Assembly: GCF_900324485.2 (NCBI RefSeq)
Contig: NC_046640.1
Span: forward strand, 18,318,173 to 18,382,172
Source: Mastacembelus armatus
Lineage: Eukaryota > Chordata > Actinopteri > Synbranchiformes > Mastacembelidae
Direction of reading: 5' to 3'
DNA length: 64,000 nt
Both the position numbers and the translations under genes were made by a program. The notes below the pieces were generated by a model. The model did no database searches, was not told the origin of the DNA, and saw only the letters and a list, made by a program, of their open reading frames with translations. Shown piece after piece: positions 44,021-55,345 of the stretch (position 1 is its first letter; every line of letters begins with the position of its first letter).

Positions 44021-44469
44021 GGCCGACGTGCACAGTAATAAACAGCTGTGTCCTCAGGCTGCAGATTCTCTGCTTTTATAGTCACTGTTCCAGCAGAAGT
44101 GTCTCTGCTGTAGCTGAACTTGTTCTTCAAAGCATCATTTTGATAAAAGCCACCTCCACCCCACATATGGAAAATCCACTCCATTGGTTTTCCTTTACGC
44201 TGTCTGATCCAACCTGTTGCATAGCTGTCATCAGTCAGAGAATAACCGGAGACCTGACAGGTGATGGTCAAAGACTGTCCAGGCTGCACAGCCTTTGAGT
44301 CTGGCTGGATGAGATTGAGACTGTGAACACCTGTGGAAACAGAAATCAACATTATCTCCATCATTCATCTGAATATTCAGTGTTTCTAATGTGTTTGTTA
44401 GTGTGAATCCACTGAAAGCTCCTCACAGGATCCAGCTGCCAGCAGCAGTATCAGAGCTACAGAGAACAT
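44021..44469 (-). CDS. IGHV: v22: IGHV, family F4 with second FR3 type, apparently functional
   Basis: Leader exon 44427-44469 (MFSVALILLLAAGS). V exon 44021-44330: [65 protein letters not shown], then FSYSRDTSAGTVTIKAENLQ and AVYYCARRP. The 5' half matches v16, while the FR3, CDR3 start and RSS match fragments v6 and v19. The RSS at 43982-44020 has canonical CACAGTG with a 23-bp spacer, unlike the CACTGTG / 22 bp of other F4 genes. A perfect octamer is at 44566-44573. Confidence 0.9.
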
Positions 44470-45546
44470 GGTTGATGTTGAAGCTCTTCTGTCCTCTCAC
44501 TGACACACAGACCCACACTGCACTTCCTTATGAGCTACATTCATTTACATATTGTTGAATCATTCATTTGCATCTCACCAAAATCATTTTAAATGCAGAT
44601 TGAAAAGACTGACCTTATAATGAAGTAGATGGTTTCACTGTATGTGGGAACATTTTATTCAGTAAGTTTATTTTATTTAAAAGAAAGAGAAAAAACGCTA
44701 AAATAACTTTCAGTGTGTGTGTAATAATGTAATGGAATAATGGAAATAATATATATTAATTTATGAGACTTACTGTGTAAATGTTTTATAAATGACTGGT
44801 TTCAGCACATTGTTGTCTTGTCCTTGGGCTTTTAGTGAAGAAACAGTCCACACACTAAACTGTTGTTACTAAAATATGTAAATTTGGAATGAACTCACCA
44901 CAGATAAAAGCAGTGTCCTGATCCTGGTGATTTATCTGACTGTTATCAGACTGTGAGAACATGGTTGATGTTGAAACTAAACTGATGTGATCTTTTCTAC
45001 AGTCAAAAGTTTGCTTTGGTTTGTTTGTTTGTTTTGTTGATGTTATGTTGCAGAAACTGACTTTCTAAGGATGAATTTCTCTTTAGACGAGTTTTTAAAG
45101 TCAAGATATTAGAAAAATGTATTTCATTACTGACTCATGGCCCTCCCCCTTTCTTTGCTTTTCCTGTTCACCTTTTTACGTCACGTTAAAACGTTTAATA
45201 ATCAGACACACGTGGTGTTGGCGGAAATATAAGCATCTGATACTTCTCACTGTTCCTCTGCTGATACTCTAATATCATGTATGTGTTGCTGCTCTGGTTC
45301 TTTGAGAGCTCCCTCAACAAGCAGAATCTCTTCTACTGAATCTGTGGAACAGTGTGTTTTTTCAGCCTCACATTAGGTGGAAATTTGCTCATTTTGAAAA
45401 GAGAAAGAATCAGGGTCAGAGTGAGTGGAACAGGACCAGTCAAATCTGCTGCTGATATTTGTAGGTTTCTATTTAGAAATGGACTTTATTGATGATATGA
45501 GTAACTATTGTTAGGAAATGTGATCCCAGTAAGACTGAGTCCTGTA
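44470..45546. other. F4-to-F1 linker block, further copy
   Basis: Copy of 23923-24999. Here the 79-codon frame (from 45141) is interrupted by a TAA. No gene is seen. Confidence 0.55.
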
Positions 45547-45585
45547 GGTTTTTGTACAGCTGCTGAACCAACTCCAGTCACTGTG

Positions 45586-46034
45586 ACTCTCGAGCACAAT
45601 AATAAACAGCAGAATCTTCAGGTTTAAGACTCTTCATCTGCAGATACAGCTGCTGCCTGTTGTTGTCTCTGGAGACGGTAAACCGGCCTTGGACTGACTG
45701 AGAGTAGTATTTGCTGCTGCCACCACCACTGCTAATGTAAGCAACCCACTCCAGTCCTTTTCCAGGAGCCTGTCTGATCCAGCCCATCCAAGAGCCACCG
45801 AAATTCAATCCAGAGGCTGTACAGGTCAATGTGTGGGATTCTCCAGGCCTTTTAACCACTGGTCCAGATTGTGTCAGAGTCTGACCATCAACACCTGTCA
45901 AGACAAACCAGAAAATAGTCAGTTGATGTAAGTTTGCACCTTCTTGAAAACAGATTGATTTCAAGCTTTGCAGATATTTTCTCACCTGTCCAGCAGATGG
46001 TTAAAAGCAGCAGTCCTGTCCTATAGTCCATCAT
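45586..46034 (-). CDS. IGHV: v23: IGHV, family F1, apparently functional
   Basis: Leader exon 45986-46034 is whole (CWT at its end for the usual CWA). V exon 45586-45894: [80 protein letters not shown]. The RSS at 45547-45585 is canonical. Promoter motif ATGCAAAA is at 46107-46114. No break is seen. Confidence 0.9.
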
Positions 46035-46992
46035 GTTAAACTGTGTGTCCACTGTTCTCTGTGGTCCTCTCTGCAGTCAGATAAGTAGAGGTGGAAGACA
46101 TCTGAGTTTTGCATTGACTCCTCCTCTCAAGAAGGAGTGAACCAGACTGGTCATCATAGACATAATTTTTTTTGCAGCCAGACAATTAATGTATGATGAA
46201 CATTATTTCAGCAAAATATTTTTTTGGTTAAACTGAATTGGTTAAAAATTTCAATAGGCTTCAAAAATACATTTTCTGTGGTAAAATCTTATCCATCCAT
46301 CCATCTTCTTCCGCTTATCTGGGGCCGGGTCGCGGGGGCAGTAGCCGAATCAGGGATACCCAGACTTCCTTCTCCCTGGACACTTCGTCCAGCTCTTCCG
46401 GGGGGACACCGAGGCGTTCCCAGGCCAGCCGGGAGACAGCCGGGAGACTCCTCCCTGATAGAAGGTGACTGACTCCATTAAACAGATAATTTTTGCTTTT
46501 TTAGTAGGTTATACTCTTTTGTTGTCCAGGTACAATAAGGATGAGAGTGGTTCATAACAGTCATTCAAATCTGTTTGAACCCCAGAATATTTTATGCTGG
46601 ACTTTTTAAAAAGTTATATAATTGTTGTGTTTAGTGGATTTTCTGTATTGGGTTCATACTGGATTGGATCATATTGAAAATATGGTGTTTTCTTGCAGAT
46701 TTAACATGTTATTGTTTCTGGACACTATATTCTTCTTTATAAACATGAGGACTAAGAGTCAACTGTGTCTTTGATACATAAAAGTTTATTCTAATGACAT
46801 GTTCACTTAGTATTAACACCATCACCCTACACAAATCCTTTGATGTGGAATAAAATGGGCATTTTTACTTTTACATGTCAAGTTGTCAAAGTGTAAATAT
46901 ATAAGTATATACTGGATTAAACGCAAGTTTATGCTGTTATTTAGAAAATATAGATGTCACCATGATCACTCCACATATTTCTTATAAGTAAA
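46035..46992. other. Intergenic spacer with Rex3 3' fragment
   Basis: Promoter of v23, a Rex3 tail (see 46290-46450) and about 500 bp of AT-rich sequence not seen elsewhere in the window. No gene is seen. Confidence 0.55.
46290..46450 (-). mobile_element. Rex3 LINE, 3'-end fragment
   Basis: About 160 bp matching the 3' end of the Rex3 at 40535-40690, with the same (GGAT)n tail and gggccgggtcgcgggggcag core. A heavily 5'-truncated insertion. It contains a small local duplication (cagccgggagacagccgggagac). Confidence 0.85.
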
Positions 46993-47031
46993 GGTTTTTG
47001 CACAGCTGTTCCACTGTCTCCAGTCACTGTG

Positions 47032-47474
47032 TTGTCGAGCACAGAAGTAAACAGCAGAATCTTCTGTTGTCAGGCTCTTGACCTGGAGGTACTGGGTGCT
47101 GCTGGGAACATCTTGAGTAAAAGTAAAACGGCTTTGAAAGGAGCTGCCATAGGTTGGAGTGTTTGTATTTGTGTTTATCCACCCCATCCACTCCAGAGCT
47201 TTCCCTGGTCTCTGCCTTATCCAGTTCATGCTGTAGCTGGTCATGGTATAACCAGATGTGGCACATGACATCTTCACTGTCTCTCCAGGTCTTTTCAGCA
47301 CCGAGGGAGACTGGTCCAGTTTGATCTCACTCCAAACTCCTGTGAAAAAATATTCATTTAAACACTGAAAATATGAATCAAATTTAAAACATGTTTTTTG
47401 CTTCTTTCATTTGTTGTCTTTGCTATGGTCTTACCATGAATGCTAACTAAAAATAATAAACTCCAGGGAAGCAT
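47032..47474 (-). CDS. IGHV: v24: IGHV, family F3b, apparently functional
   Basis: Leader exon 47435-47474 reads [13 protein letters not shown] with a gtaagac donor. V exon 47032-47339: [80 protein letters not shown] and SAVYFCAR. It differs clearly from the other F3 genes in FR1, CDR2 and FR3 and is the only one of its kind here. The RSS at 46993-47031 has heptamer CACAGTG, 23-bp spacer and nonamer GCAAAAACC. A perfect octamer is at 47602-47609. Confidence 0.9.
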
Positions 47475-48364
47475 ATTCTATTTTAGTAAAGACTGGAATT
47501 CAGTCTTCTTCTGATCAAAGACAGTCTAAGGTTTTTGAATCTCTCAGTTGTTCTGACTAAAACCAAACACTTTCTGATGTTGTGTTTATAAAGAAGGCAG
47601 AATTTGCATAGACCTCCCTCTCCAGGTTTAAAAGTGAACATGAAGGAAGTTGTATTGTGCGTCACCTGGTGCTTGTGATTTATGTAGAGTATATTAGCAA
47701 CTGGAAAAAATGTGTAAAATACTGAATCCGTGAAAACAACAACAACAAACTACACATAGTCCTCTGCATGAAAGTAAAGTAATATTACAACATTTGAAAA
47801 CATTGCTCCAGAGGTAAAACTAACATTTAGTACAGTCTTTGCTCAGTTACTCCCTTCCCTCCTGTATAAATACAGTGCATTCAGAAAGTATCTAGACCCC
47901 CTTCACTCTGTTACATGTTATGTTGCAGCCTGATGTTACAGTCTTCATTTAATTTATTTTCTTATCAGTCTACACTCAGTACCACATAATGACAAAGTTA
48001 AAAAACAATTTTAGAAATGTCTGTCCCTATCCAACTGACGGACTGAGTCCAGGTGAGTAAATCTTGTCACACCCAAAAAAAAAAAAAAAAAAATCCTGGT
48101 TGTAATTGCTGTAAGTACTGAGTAAAGCATCTGAATACTTATGCACATGTGGCATTTCATTTCTTTTTATAAATTTACAGACATTATGAGGTACTGAGTG
48201 TAGATTAATGAAGAAAATAAATAATTTAAATGAGTCTCAATATGTATTGAATGCACTATATGTAAAACCGCTTCTCTCCTTCTCAGAGAACTGGTCTGAA
48301 ATCATTAGTGGTCTGAGGGCTCCTCCTCTGGTGGCTTCATGTTACAGGTTTTCAGGCACTGAGG
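47475..48364. other. v24 promoter, spacer and MITE
   Basis: Promoter of v24, spacer unique in this window, and the MITE at 47873-48258, then the common F1b/F2 3' flank. No gene is seen. Confidence 0.55.
47873..48258. mobile_element. MITE, Tc1-like, copy 2
   Basis: Relative of 5446-5930: starts CAGTGCATTCAGAAAGTAT, ends TTGAATGCACTA, with TA on both sides. About 100 bp shorter, with a run of about 20 A near 48068-48092. Both copies abut the same V flank. Confidence 0.8.
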
Positions 48365-48403
48365 GGTTTTTGTTCAGGTCTACTGATGGTTTGTGTTATT
48401 GTG

Positions 48404-48822
48404 GGTCTCTGGCACAGTAATACACAGCAGTGTCTTCAGGCTGCATGTTCTGTCCGTTCAGAGTCGCTGTGTTGCTGGAAGAGTCTAAGTCAATACTGAA
48501 CTTGTCCTTTAATGAATCTTTGACATCTGTGTCACTACTAATCCACTCCAGTCCTTTCCCTGCAGGCTGTCTGATCCAAGCTGTGTAGTAGTCACTCACA
48601 GAATAAGAGACCTGACAGGTGATGGTCAGACGTTGACCTGGCTGCACAGTCACAGAGGCTGGCTGTGTCAGCTGTTCACATTTCACACCTGTGGAAGAAA
48701 ACATGTTAAATACTGAATCAGTGTAATAGCAGTGAAGAGTCAGTGAGCTGTGATCATACTGTCTGTGCCTCAGTGAGACTCACAGGATCCAGCAGCAGCA
48801 GCAGCAGCAGAGCTACAGGGAA
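48404..48822 (-). pseudogene. IGHV: v25: IGHV, family F2, leader out of phase
   Basis: V exon 48404-48688 is intact ([68 protein letters not shown]). Leader exon 48784-48822 is 39 nt (MFPVA, six Leu, then DP). As in v13 this is phase 0 while the V exon needs phase 1, so normal splicing gives a stop. The RSS at 48365-48403 is good (CACAATA, 23 bp, ACAAAAACC). A perfect octamer is at 48926-48933. An unnoticed alternative donor could rescue it. Confidence 0.65.
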
Positions 48823-49704
48823 CATGGTTGTTATTGAAGGTGATGGGAGCTTCTCTGTTTCTGAAACAGACAGCAAGATATATATGTGTGTGTGTCCATA
48901 CAATAGAAGACTTTGAGGAAGTTCAATTTGCATAGAGAAGGACACTGACAGTTATAGATGGAGGTTGGGCTAATGTGTCAAATGTCAGCTTAGCTTCTGT
49001 CCTTTTCTGGTGCTGCATGGATTGGCAGCCTGTTACAGCAGCTCTGTGTTTGCTTTTTACAACACTGTGGTTGCATCAACAGTCTTTTATGCTGTGGTCT
49101 GCTGAAGTGGTAGGATCACAGACAGGGACAAAAAACATTTAGGCAAGCTTTTAAAGAGAGCCAGCTCTGTACTGGGGTGTCCTCTGGACTCAGTGGAGGT
49201 GGTGGGTGAGAGGAGGATGTTGGATTTTTAAAATGTTTAATCTCTGCACACATTTGCACACTTTTTTATTTCTCATTCTTTGCACCTTACTGTTGTCCTG
49301 TAGCTGTGGTAACAATTGAATTTCACTGCCCTGTCTTGTCAAATACTGCTGCTGCAACAACTGAGTTTCCTCATGGGCATCACTAAAGTCTTATCTGTCT
49401 CTCTATCTATCTAGCTCTCATTCATGTCATTTCATTGGAGCTTCTTTCACTGCTACTGAATTTGATTAATGTTTATTTGAGCAGCTGAGCAGCATTTGAT
49501 GGGCTTTCACATGCTGGTGACTGAAGCCACTAAAAAAAGGGAAGTCACAAACCAAAACATCAACTGTTGTTTGAATAATCTCCATACCTGGGTATGTTTG
49601 TGTCTGTGTGTATGTGTGTGTGTTTTTAGGCGTTGCCATAATGTCTCTAGCTGGTGTTATTCAAATTCATATATTGTACTGCCACCTGTGGGTGTTTTGT
49701 GTGG
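48823..49704. other. v25 promoter and Rex1-like fragment
   Basis: Block duplicate of 26589-27767 with internal deletions. It contains a Rex1-like LINE 3' fragment (about 48990-49400, SVLGCPLDSVEVVGERR) and a short TG tract near 49600. No gene is seen. Confidence 0.6.
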
Positions 49705-49743
49705 AGTTTGTGTTGAGCCTTTGTGTTTCTCTGAGTCAGTGTG

Positions 49744-50192
49744 TGTCTTTGGCACAATAATACACAGCAGAGTCCTCTGGTTTTAAATTAGACAGTCTCA
49801 GATACACCATGTTGCTGCCATCATCTCTGCTGATTTCTACACGTCCTCTCACACTGTTTGCATAAGTGTTTCTACTGGAATCAGAGTACCCACTCCCAAT
49901 CTATTCCAGTGGTTTTCCTTCAGGTTGTCTTACCCAGGACATAACACAACAGCTAAATGTGAAGCCAGATCCCCTGCAGGACAGACTGAGAGTCTCCCCA
50001 GGCTTTTTTACTACAGAACTGGAAGGAATAGACTCCATACTCTGACCTGTACAACCTGATGAGAAAGTGAGACAGTCATGTGGGAAGTTTTCTACTATCA
50101 CTGACTGACCATAAATGATAAAACAGCAAGAAGCAGGAGAACTCACAGGGCAGACAGAGAGCAACCAGCAGAAGAGTGAGTGTGTTCATCAT
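49744..50192 (-). pseudogene. IGHV: v26: IGHV pseudogene, family F6
   Basis: Duplicate of v14. Leader exon 50147-50192 and FR1-FR2 are intact ([26 protein letters not shown]), but the following Trp codon is TAG. The leader intron is about 30 bp shorter than in v14. About 117 bp upstream of the leader, including the octamer at 28365 in v14, are deleted (junction near 50228), so it has no octamer promoter. The RSS at 49705-49743 has CACACTG with a weakened nonamer (ACACAAACT). Confidence 0.9.
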
Positions 50193-51096
50193 CCTGACAC
50201 TGTGACCTCTGATGGTTCACACAAAGTACCACATTTTATCACTTTTACTAAATATGCTTTCTGACTATTAAACTATTAATGACTTATGCAAGTATGTTTC
50301 ATAAAGAAATAATGTTTGAAGACTACAATATAGTTTGAATTAAAAAAAAGTTTAACTGTAAACGGACGTGAGCACAACTGTGATTCCTATAGATTAACAT
50401 ATTAAATTGTAGCTTCAAATTCAAGAACAAGTTGAATTTTATTTATATGGATTTTACAGAGTCCTGGAAGGGACATGGTGGATTTTTTAAATTATTTTTA
50501 TTGTGTTATTGTATTAAATTAAATGTGCAAACGAAATACAGATTGACTCGAAACAGTTTTTGAATACTAGACTAGAATTGAATACTTTGAAACAGGTTTT
50601 GAATACTACAAGTTTGAAACCACGAAATACAGATTGGTCTCATGTATCTATAAAGTTAAAAAAAAAAAAAAAAAAAACAATGATAGATTTGATTTAGTAT
50701 GAAGACTGTTTGTTATCAGACAAATTACTCTAATCACCAACATACAGTCGTCTCTCTCTACTGAAAACTTGCTGTATTTTCATCTCATCATGTCACTATC
50801 CAGAGTTTTCACTGATCAAATGTTTTTCAGCTTCTTACTCTTTCAGTCTTGGTTCATGTAATGTGTAGTTGGTACTTGTAAATATGATGCTGGTATTTTT
50901 GTTTTAATGTCTGTTAGGAGGTGAAAGGCTTTTGATAATCGCTGTGATGGATCTAATATAATGATGAAAATAGTTATTACTCATGAGTTTATGGTAAAAT
51001 ATCTATAAATGTGATGTGGATATATCAAAGTGATTTTAATGGTGTTGACAAAATCCAGATGTGACTGAGGTCAAACTGCTGCTTGTGGTCTGTGGT
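50193..51096. other. F6-to-F3 linker, second copy
   Basis: Copy of 28400-29281 with a longer poly-A near 50660. No gene is seen. Confidence 0.55.
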
Positions 51097-51135
51097 GGTT
51101 TTTGTGCAACTGCTTCACTGTCTCCAGTCACTGTG

Positions 51136-51575
51136 GCTCTCGAGCACAGAAGTAAACAGCAGAATCTTCTGTTGTCAGGCTCTTGACCTGGAGGTACTGG
51201 GTGCTGCTGGGAACATCTTCAGTCATGATGAAACGGCTTTGAAAGGAGCTGCCATAGCTAGCAGAGTTTGATCCAGCATCCATCCTCCCAATCCACTCCA
51301 GAGCTTTCTCTGGCCTCTGTCTTATCCAGTGAATGTAGGAGCTTGTCATGCTAAACCCAGATATGACACAGGACATCTTCACTGTCTCTCCAGGTCTTTT
51401 TAGCTCTGAGGCAGACTGGTCCAGTCTGATCTCACTCCAAACTCCTGTAAATAACAAAATAATGATCATCATCCATCAAACTTATATTTACAAAAGAAAT
51501 GTTTCACTTTGTTAAAGCCTAAATCATTTTCTCACCATGAATAGTAACTATAAAAAATAAGCTCCATGAAATCAT
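51136..51575 (-). CDS. IGHV: v27: IGHV, family F3, apparently functional
   Basis: Leader exon 51536-51575 ([13 protein letters not shown]). V exon 51136-51444: [73 protein letters not shown]. Its 3' coding end (gctctcg) is like F1 genes, whereas other F3 genes have ttgtcg there. The RSS at 51097-51135 is canonical. A perfect octamer is at 51697-51704. Confidence 0.91.
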
Positions 51576-52309
51576 GATTTCTGTTCTGTAATAGACTCTG
51601 CTGTTCAATTCTTCTAATCAGTGTTTTAGAATATACTGTATGAAACGTTTCCAGTGACACATTTTGTGACAGCTGTGTGTTTATAAGGAAGAGATCATTT
51701 GCATAGACTGCCCTCTACAGGTTTAGTAATAGAATGTGTAACACACATCATTTCCATAAGTAGTTTACCTACAACTGTTACCTGTGTTAACTTGACCACA
51801 TTACAAAATGAAAACTGCAAACCATGTGTGTATTTATTTATTGATTTGTACTTTGGAAGAGATAAAACTATTGTTAATTTATCTTTGTTAGATGTTTCTG
51901 TTTTCTACCTCATTGCAAGTAGGAAGGAAAAGTGGTTTCCCATCTTCTCTATGCATCAGAATACACAAAGATAAAAGTGTGAAAATGTTTCATGTTGAAG
52001 ACATTTTTTCTGAGTCTATTTTATTGTTGTGCAGGCTGCAGCAGAATTCAAAACATTTATATAAATATTTTTATTAATATTTGAAATGTTTTACTGATGT
52101 CAGCTGCAGTGTAGGTCAAATGAAAACAGCATAAATACATTCACATACTCAACTAGACTACTCTATCAGTAACAAAGGTTTTCTTCTACCTCTAAGTCAT
52201 TTTTAAAAATATTGTTTGTTACATTAGCACAGGATTTACCTTGTTAATGTTTTGTTGTCTTAACATTTAGAACATATGTGGTTATGTGTTTCAGTCACAT
52301 GGGCTAGAG
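51576..52309. other. F3-to-F4 linker block, third copy
   Basis: Copy of 22701-23435. No gene is seen. Confidence 0.55.
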
Positions 52310-52382
52310 GGTTTTTGCTCAGGTCTGTCAGTGTTTGTGTCACAGTGACACCACGTACACAGTATTAAACAGCTGTGTCCTC
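52310..52382 (-). pseudogene. Relic RSS and last codons of an F4 gene
   Basis: Complete F4-type RSS (heptamer CACTGTG at 52341-52347, 22-bp spacer, nonamer GCAAAAACC at 52310-52318) followed by only about 35 bp of V coding end (TAV-YCVRG region), then cut off by transposon-derived sequence. Confidence 0.8.
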
Positions 52383-52615
52383 CTAAAAGGATTTATGTTA
52401 TAACAGAGGAACGAGCAAACATATTTTTTCTGTGCAACTGTTATGCTTGTAACTTGAATAAGTAATAAATTCAGTTATTTAACATTAAGGACAACTTACA
52501 TTCATTTTACATTACATTCGGTTACATTTAGTTACATTTATAAGTTACATATGGCCCTTTGAGGACAGCCATTATGCTGATGTGGCCCTCGGTGAAAATT
52601 AGTTTGACACCCCTG
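52383..52615. mobile_element. hAT-like transposon fragment
   Basis: About 230 bp ending at 52615 in tttgacacccctg, the complement of the CAGGGGTGTCAAA terminus common in fish hAT elements, next to gccctcggtgaaaatt. The left end lacks a matching terminus, so only one end is preserved. It separates the relic RSS at 52310 from v28. Confidence 0.6.
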
Positions 52616-52661
52616 GGCTAGAGGGTTTTTGTGCAGGTCTGTCAGTGTTTGTGTCACAGTG

Positions 52662-53130
52662 ACAACCAGCTCCAGTACCAAACACTATGTACACAGTAAA
52701 AAACAGCTGTGTTCTCAGGCTGCAGATTCAGTCCTGTTAATGTCACAGAACTAGTAGAAGTGTGTGTTTGGTATTTGAACTTGTTCTTCAAAGCATCATT
52801 TTGATAAAAGTCTCCTCCACCCCTTCGATGTAAAATCCACTCCATTGGTTTTCCTTCAGGCTGTCTGATCCAACCTGTTGCATAGCTGTTATCAGTCAGA
52901 GAATAACCAGAGACCTGACAGGTGATGGTCAAAGACTGTCCAGGCTGCACAGCCTTTGAGTCTGGCTGGATGAGATTGAGACTGTGAACACCTGTGGAAA
53001 CAGAAATCAACATTATCTCCATCATTCATCTGAATATTCAGTGTTTCTAATGTGTTTGTTAGTGTGAATCCACTGAAAGCTCCTCACAGGATCCAGCTGC
53101 CAGCAGCAGTATCAGAGCTACAGAGAACAT
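52662..53130 (-). CDS. IGHV: v28: IGHV, family F4, with extended 3' coding end
   Basis: Leader exon 53088-53130 is whole. V exon 52662-52991: [83 protein letters not shown]. Beyond the final Cys it carries about 20 bp more than v16 or v32, reading VHSVWYWSWL with no stop before the heptamer. YYC is FYC. The RSS at 52624-52661 has heptamer CACTGTG, 22-bp spacer and nonamer ACAAAAACC. A perfect octamer is at 53227-53234. Probably usable, but unusual. Confidence 0.8.
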
Positions 53131-54199
53131 GGTTGATGTTGAAGCTCTTCTGTCCTCTCACTGACACACAGACCCACACTGCACTTCCTTATGAGCTACA
53201 TTCATTTACATATTGTTGAATCATTCATTTGCATCTCACAAATATCATTTTAAACACAGATTGAAAAGACTGACCTTATAATGAAGTAGATGGTTTCACT
53301 GTATGTGGGAACATTTTATTCAGTAGGTTTATTTTATTAAAAAGACAGAGAAAGAACGCTAAAATAACTTTCAGTGTGTGTGTAATAATGTAATGGAATA
53401 ATGGAAATAATATATATTAATTTATGAGACTTACTGTGTAAATGTTTTATAAATGACTGGTTTCAGCACATTTTTGTCTTGTCCTTGGGCTTTTTGTGAA
53501 GAAACAGTCCACACACTAAACTGTTGTTACTAAAATATGTAAATTTGGAATGAACTCACCACAGATAAAAGCAGCGTCCTGATCCTGGTGATTTATCTGA
53601 CTGTTATCAGACTGTGAGAACATGGTTGATGCTGAAACTAAACTGATGTGATCTTTTCTACAGTGAAAAGTTTGCTTTGGTTTGTTTGTTGGTTTTGTTG
53701 ATGTTATGTTGCAGAAACTGACTTTCTAAGGATGAATTTCTCATTAGACGAGTTTTTAAAGTCAAGATATTAGAAAAATGTATTTCATTACTGACTCATG
53801 GCCCTCCCCCTTTCTTTGCTTTTCCTGTTCACCTTTTTACATCAAGTTAAAACATTTAATAATCAGACACACGTAGTGTTTGCGGAAATAGAAACGTCTG
53901 ATACTTCTCACTGTTCCTCTGCTGATACTCTAATATCATGTATGTGTTGCTGTTCTGGTTCTTTGAGAGCTCCCTCAACAAGCAGAATCTCTTCTACTGA
54001 ATCTGTGGGACAGTGTGTTTTTTCAGCCTCACATTAGGTGGAAATTTGATCATTTTGAAAAGAGAAAGAATCAGGGTCAGAGTGAGTGGAACAGGACCAG
54101 TCAAATCTGCTGCTGATATTTCTATTTAGAATTGGACTTTATTGATGATATGAGTAACTATTGTTGGGAAATGTGATCCCAGTAAGACTGAGTCCTGTA
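53131..54199. other. F4-to-F1 linker block, third copy
   Basis: Copy of 23923-24999, including the open 79-codon frame at 53798-54037. No clear gene is seen. Confidence 0.55.
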
Positions 54200-54238
54200 G
54201 GTTTTTGTACAGCTGCTGAACCAACTCCAGTCACTGTG

Positions 54239-54684
54239 ACTCTCGAGCACAATAATAAACAGCAGAATCTTCAGTTTTCAGACTGTTCATCTGCAGATAC
54301 AGCTGCTGTTTGTTGTTGTCTCTGGAGATGGTAAACCGGCCTTGGACTGACTGAGAGTAGAAGATTTCAGCACTGTCATATCTGATGCTCGCAACCCACT
54401 CCAGTCCTTTTCCAGGAGCCTGTCTGATCCAGCCCATCCAGTAGTTAACAAAATCCAATCCATAGGCGTAACAGGTCAATTTGTGGGATTCTCCAGGCCT
54501 TTTAACCACTGGTCCAGATTGTGTCAGAGTCTGACCATCAACACCTGTCAAGACAAACCAGAAAATAGTCAGTTGATGTAAGTTTGCACCTTCTTGAAAA
54601 CAGATTGATTTCAAGCTTTGCAGATATTTTCTCACCTGCCCAGCAGATGGTTAAAAGCAGCAGTCCTGTCCTATAGTCCATCAT
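54239..54684 (-). CDS. IGHV: v29: IGHV, family F1, apparently functional
   Basis: Leader exon 54636-54684 is whole. V exon 54239-54544: [80 protein letters not shown]. Close relative of v12 and v33, sharing the odd [15 protein letters not shown]1-CDR1. The RSS at 54200-54238 is canonical. Promoter motif ATGCAAAA is at 54757-54764. Confidence 0.91.
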
Positions 54685-55306
54685 GTTAAACTGTGTGTCC
54701 ACTGTTCTCTGTCGTCCTCTCTGCAGTCAGATAAGTAGAGGTGGAAGATATCTGACTTTTGCATTGACTCCTCCTCACAGGAAGGAGTGAACCAGACTGG
54801 TCATCATAGACCTTGTTTGATAAATTTAAAAAAATATATGAATTTGAATTGAATTTGTGTAGATGCCAAAGGTCGACTCTTATCCGGTGACAAAAGCACA
54901 TCACAGACCTGAGACGTGATTGGAGGAATTTCACTGAAATAAAAGCAGAGAGATCTATTTTTATTTCCCTGACAGAAAAGCTTAACTGAAAAAACTGTTA
55001 ATAGAATAATATAAATGAAAACTTTGCTCTTTAACTCATTGGAAGAGACAATGCAGTTGGTTTGAGTCATGAAGAAGTTTCAGTTTCTAACATATCAGTG
55101 AAGCTGACTAAAGAGAACTAAAGATGCTAATTTCTTTATGATTTACTGAATGTCATTATAGAAGAATAATCTATTTTATATTGTTTACACATTTTTAGTG
55201 CACTTTACTTTTGCAACACTGTCTTCTGTGAACTATGATAAAATCATTAGTGGTCTGAGGGCTCCTCCTCTGGTGGCTTCATGTTACAGGTTTTCAGGCA
55301 CTGAGG
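54685..55306. other. F1-to-F2-type linker block, fourth copy
   Basis: Same linker as 12645-13266. Here it leads to an F1b gene instead of an F2 gene. No gene is seen. Confidence 0.6.
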
Positions 55307-55345
55307 GGTTTTTGTTCAGGTCTACTGATGGTTTGTGTTATTGTG

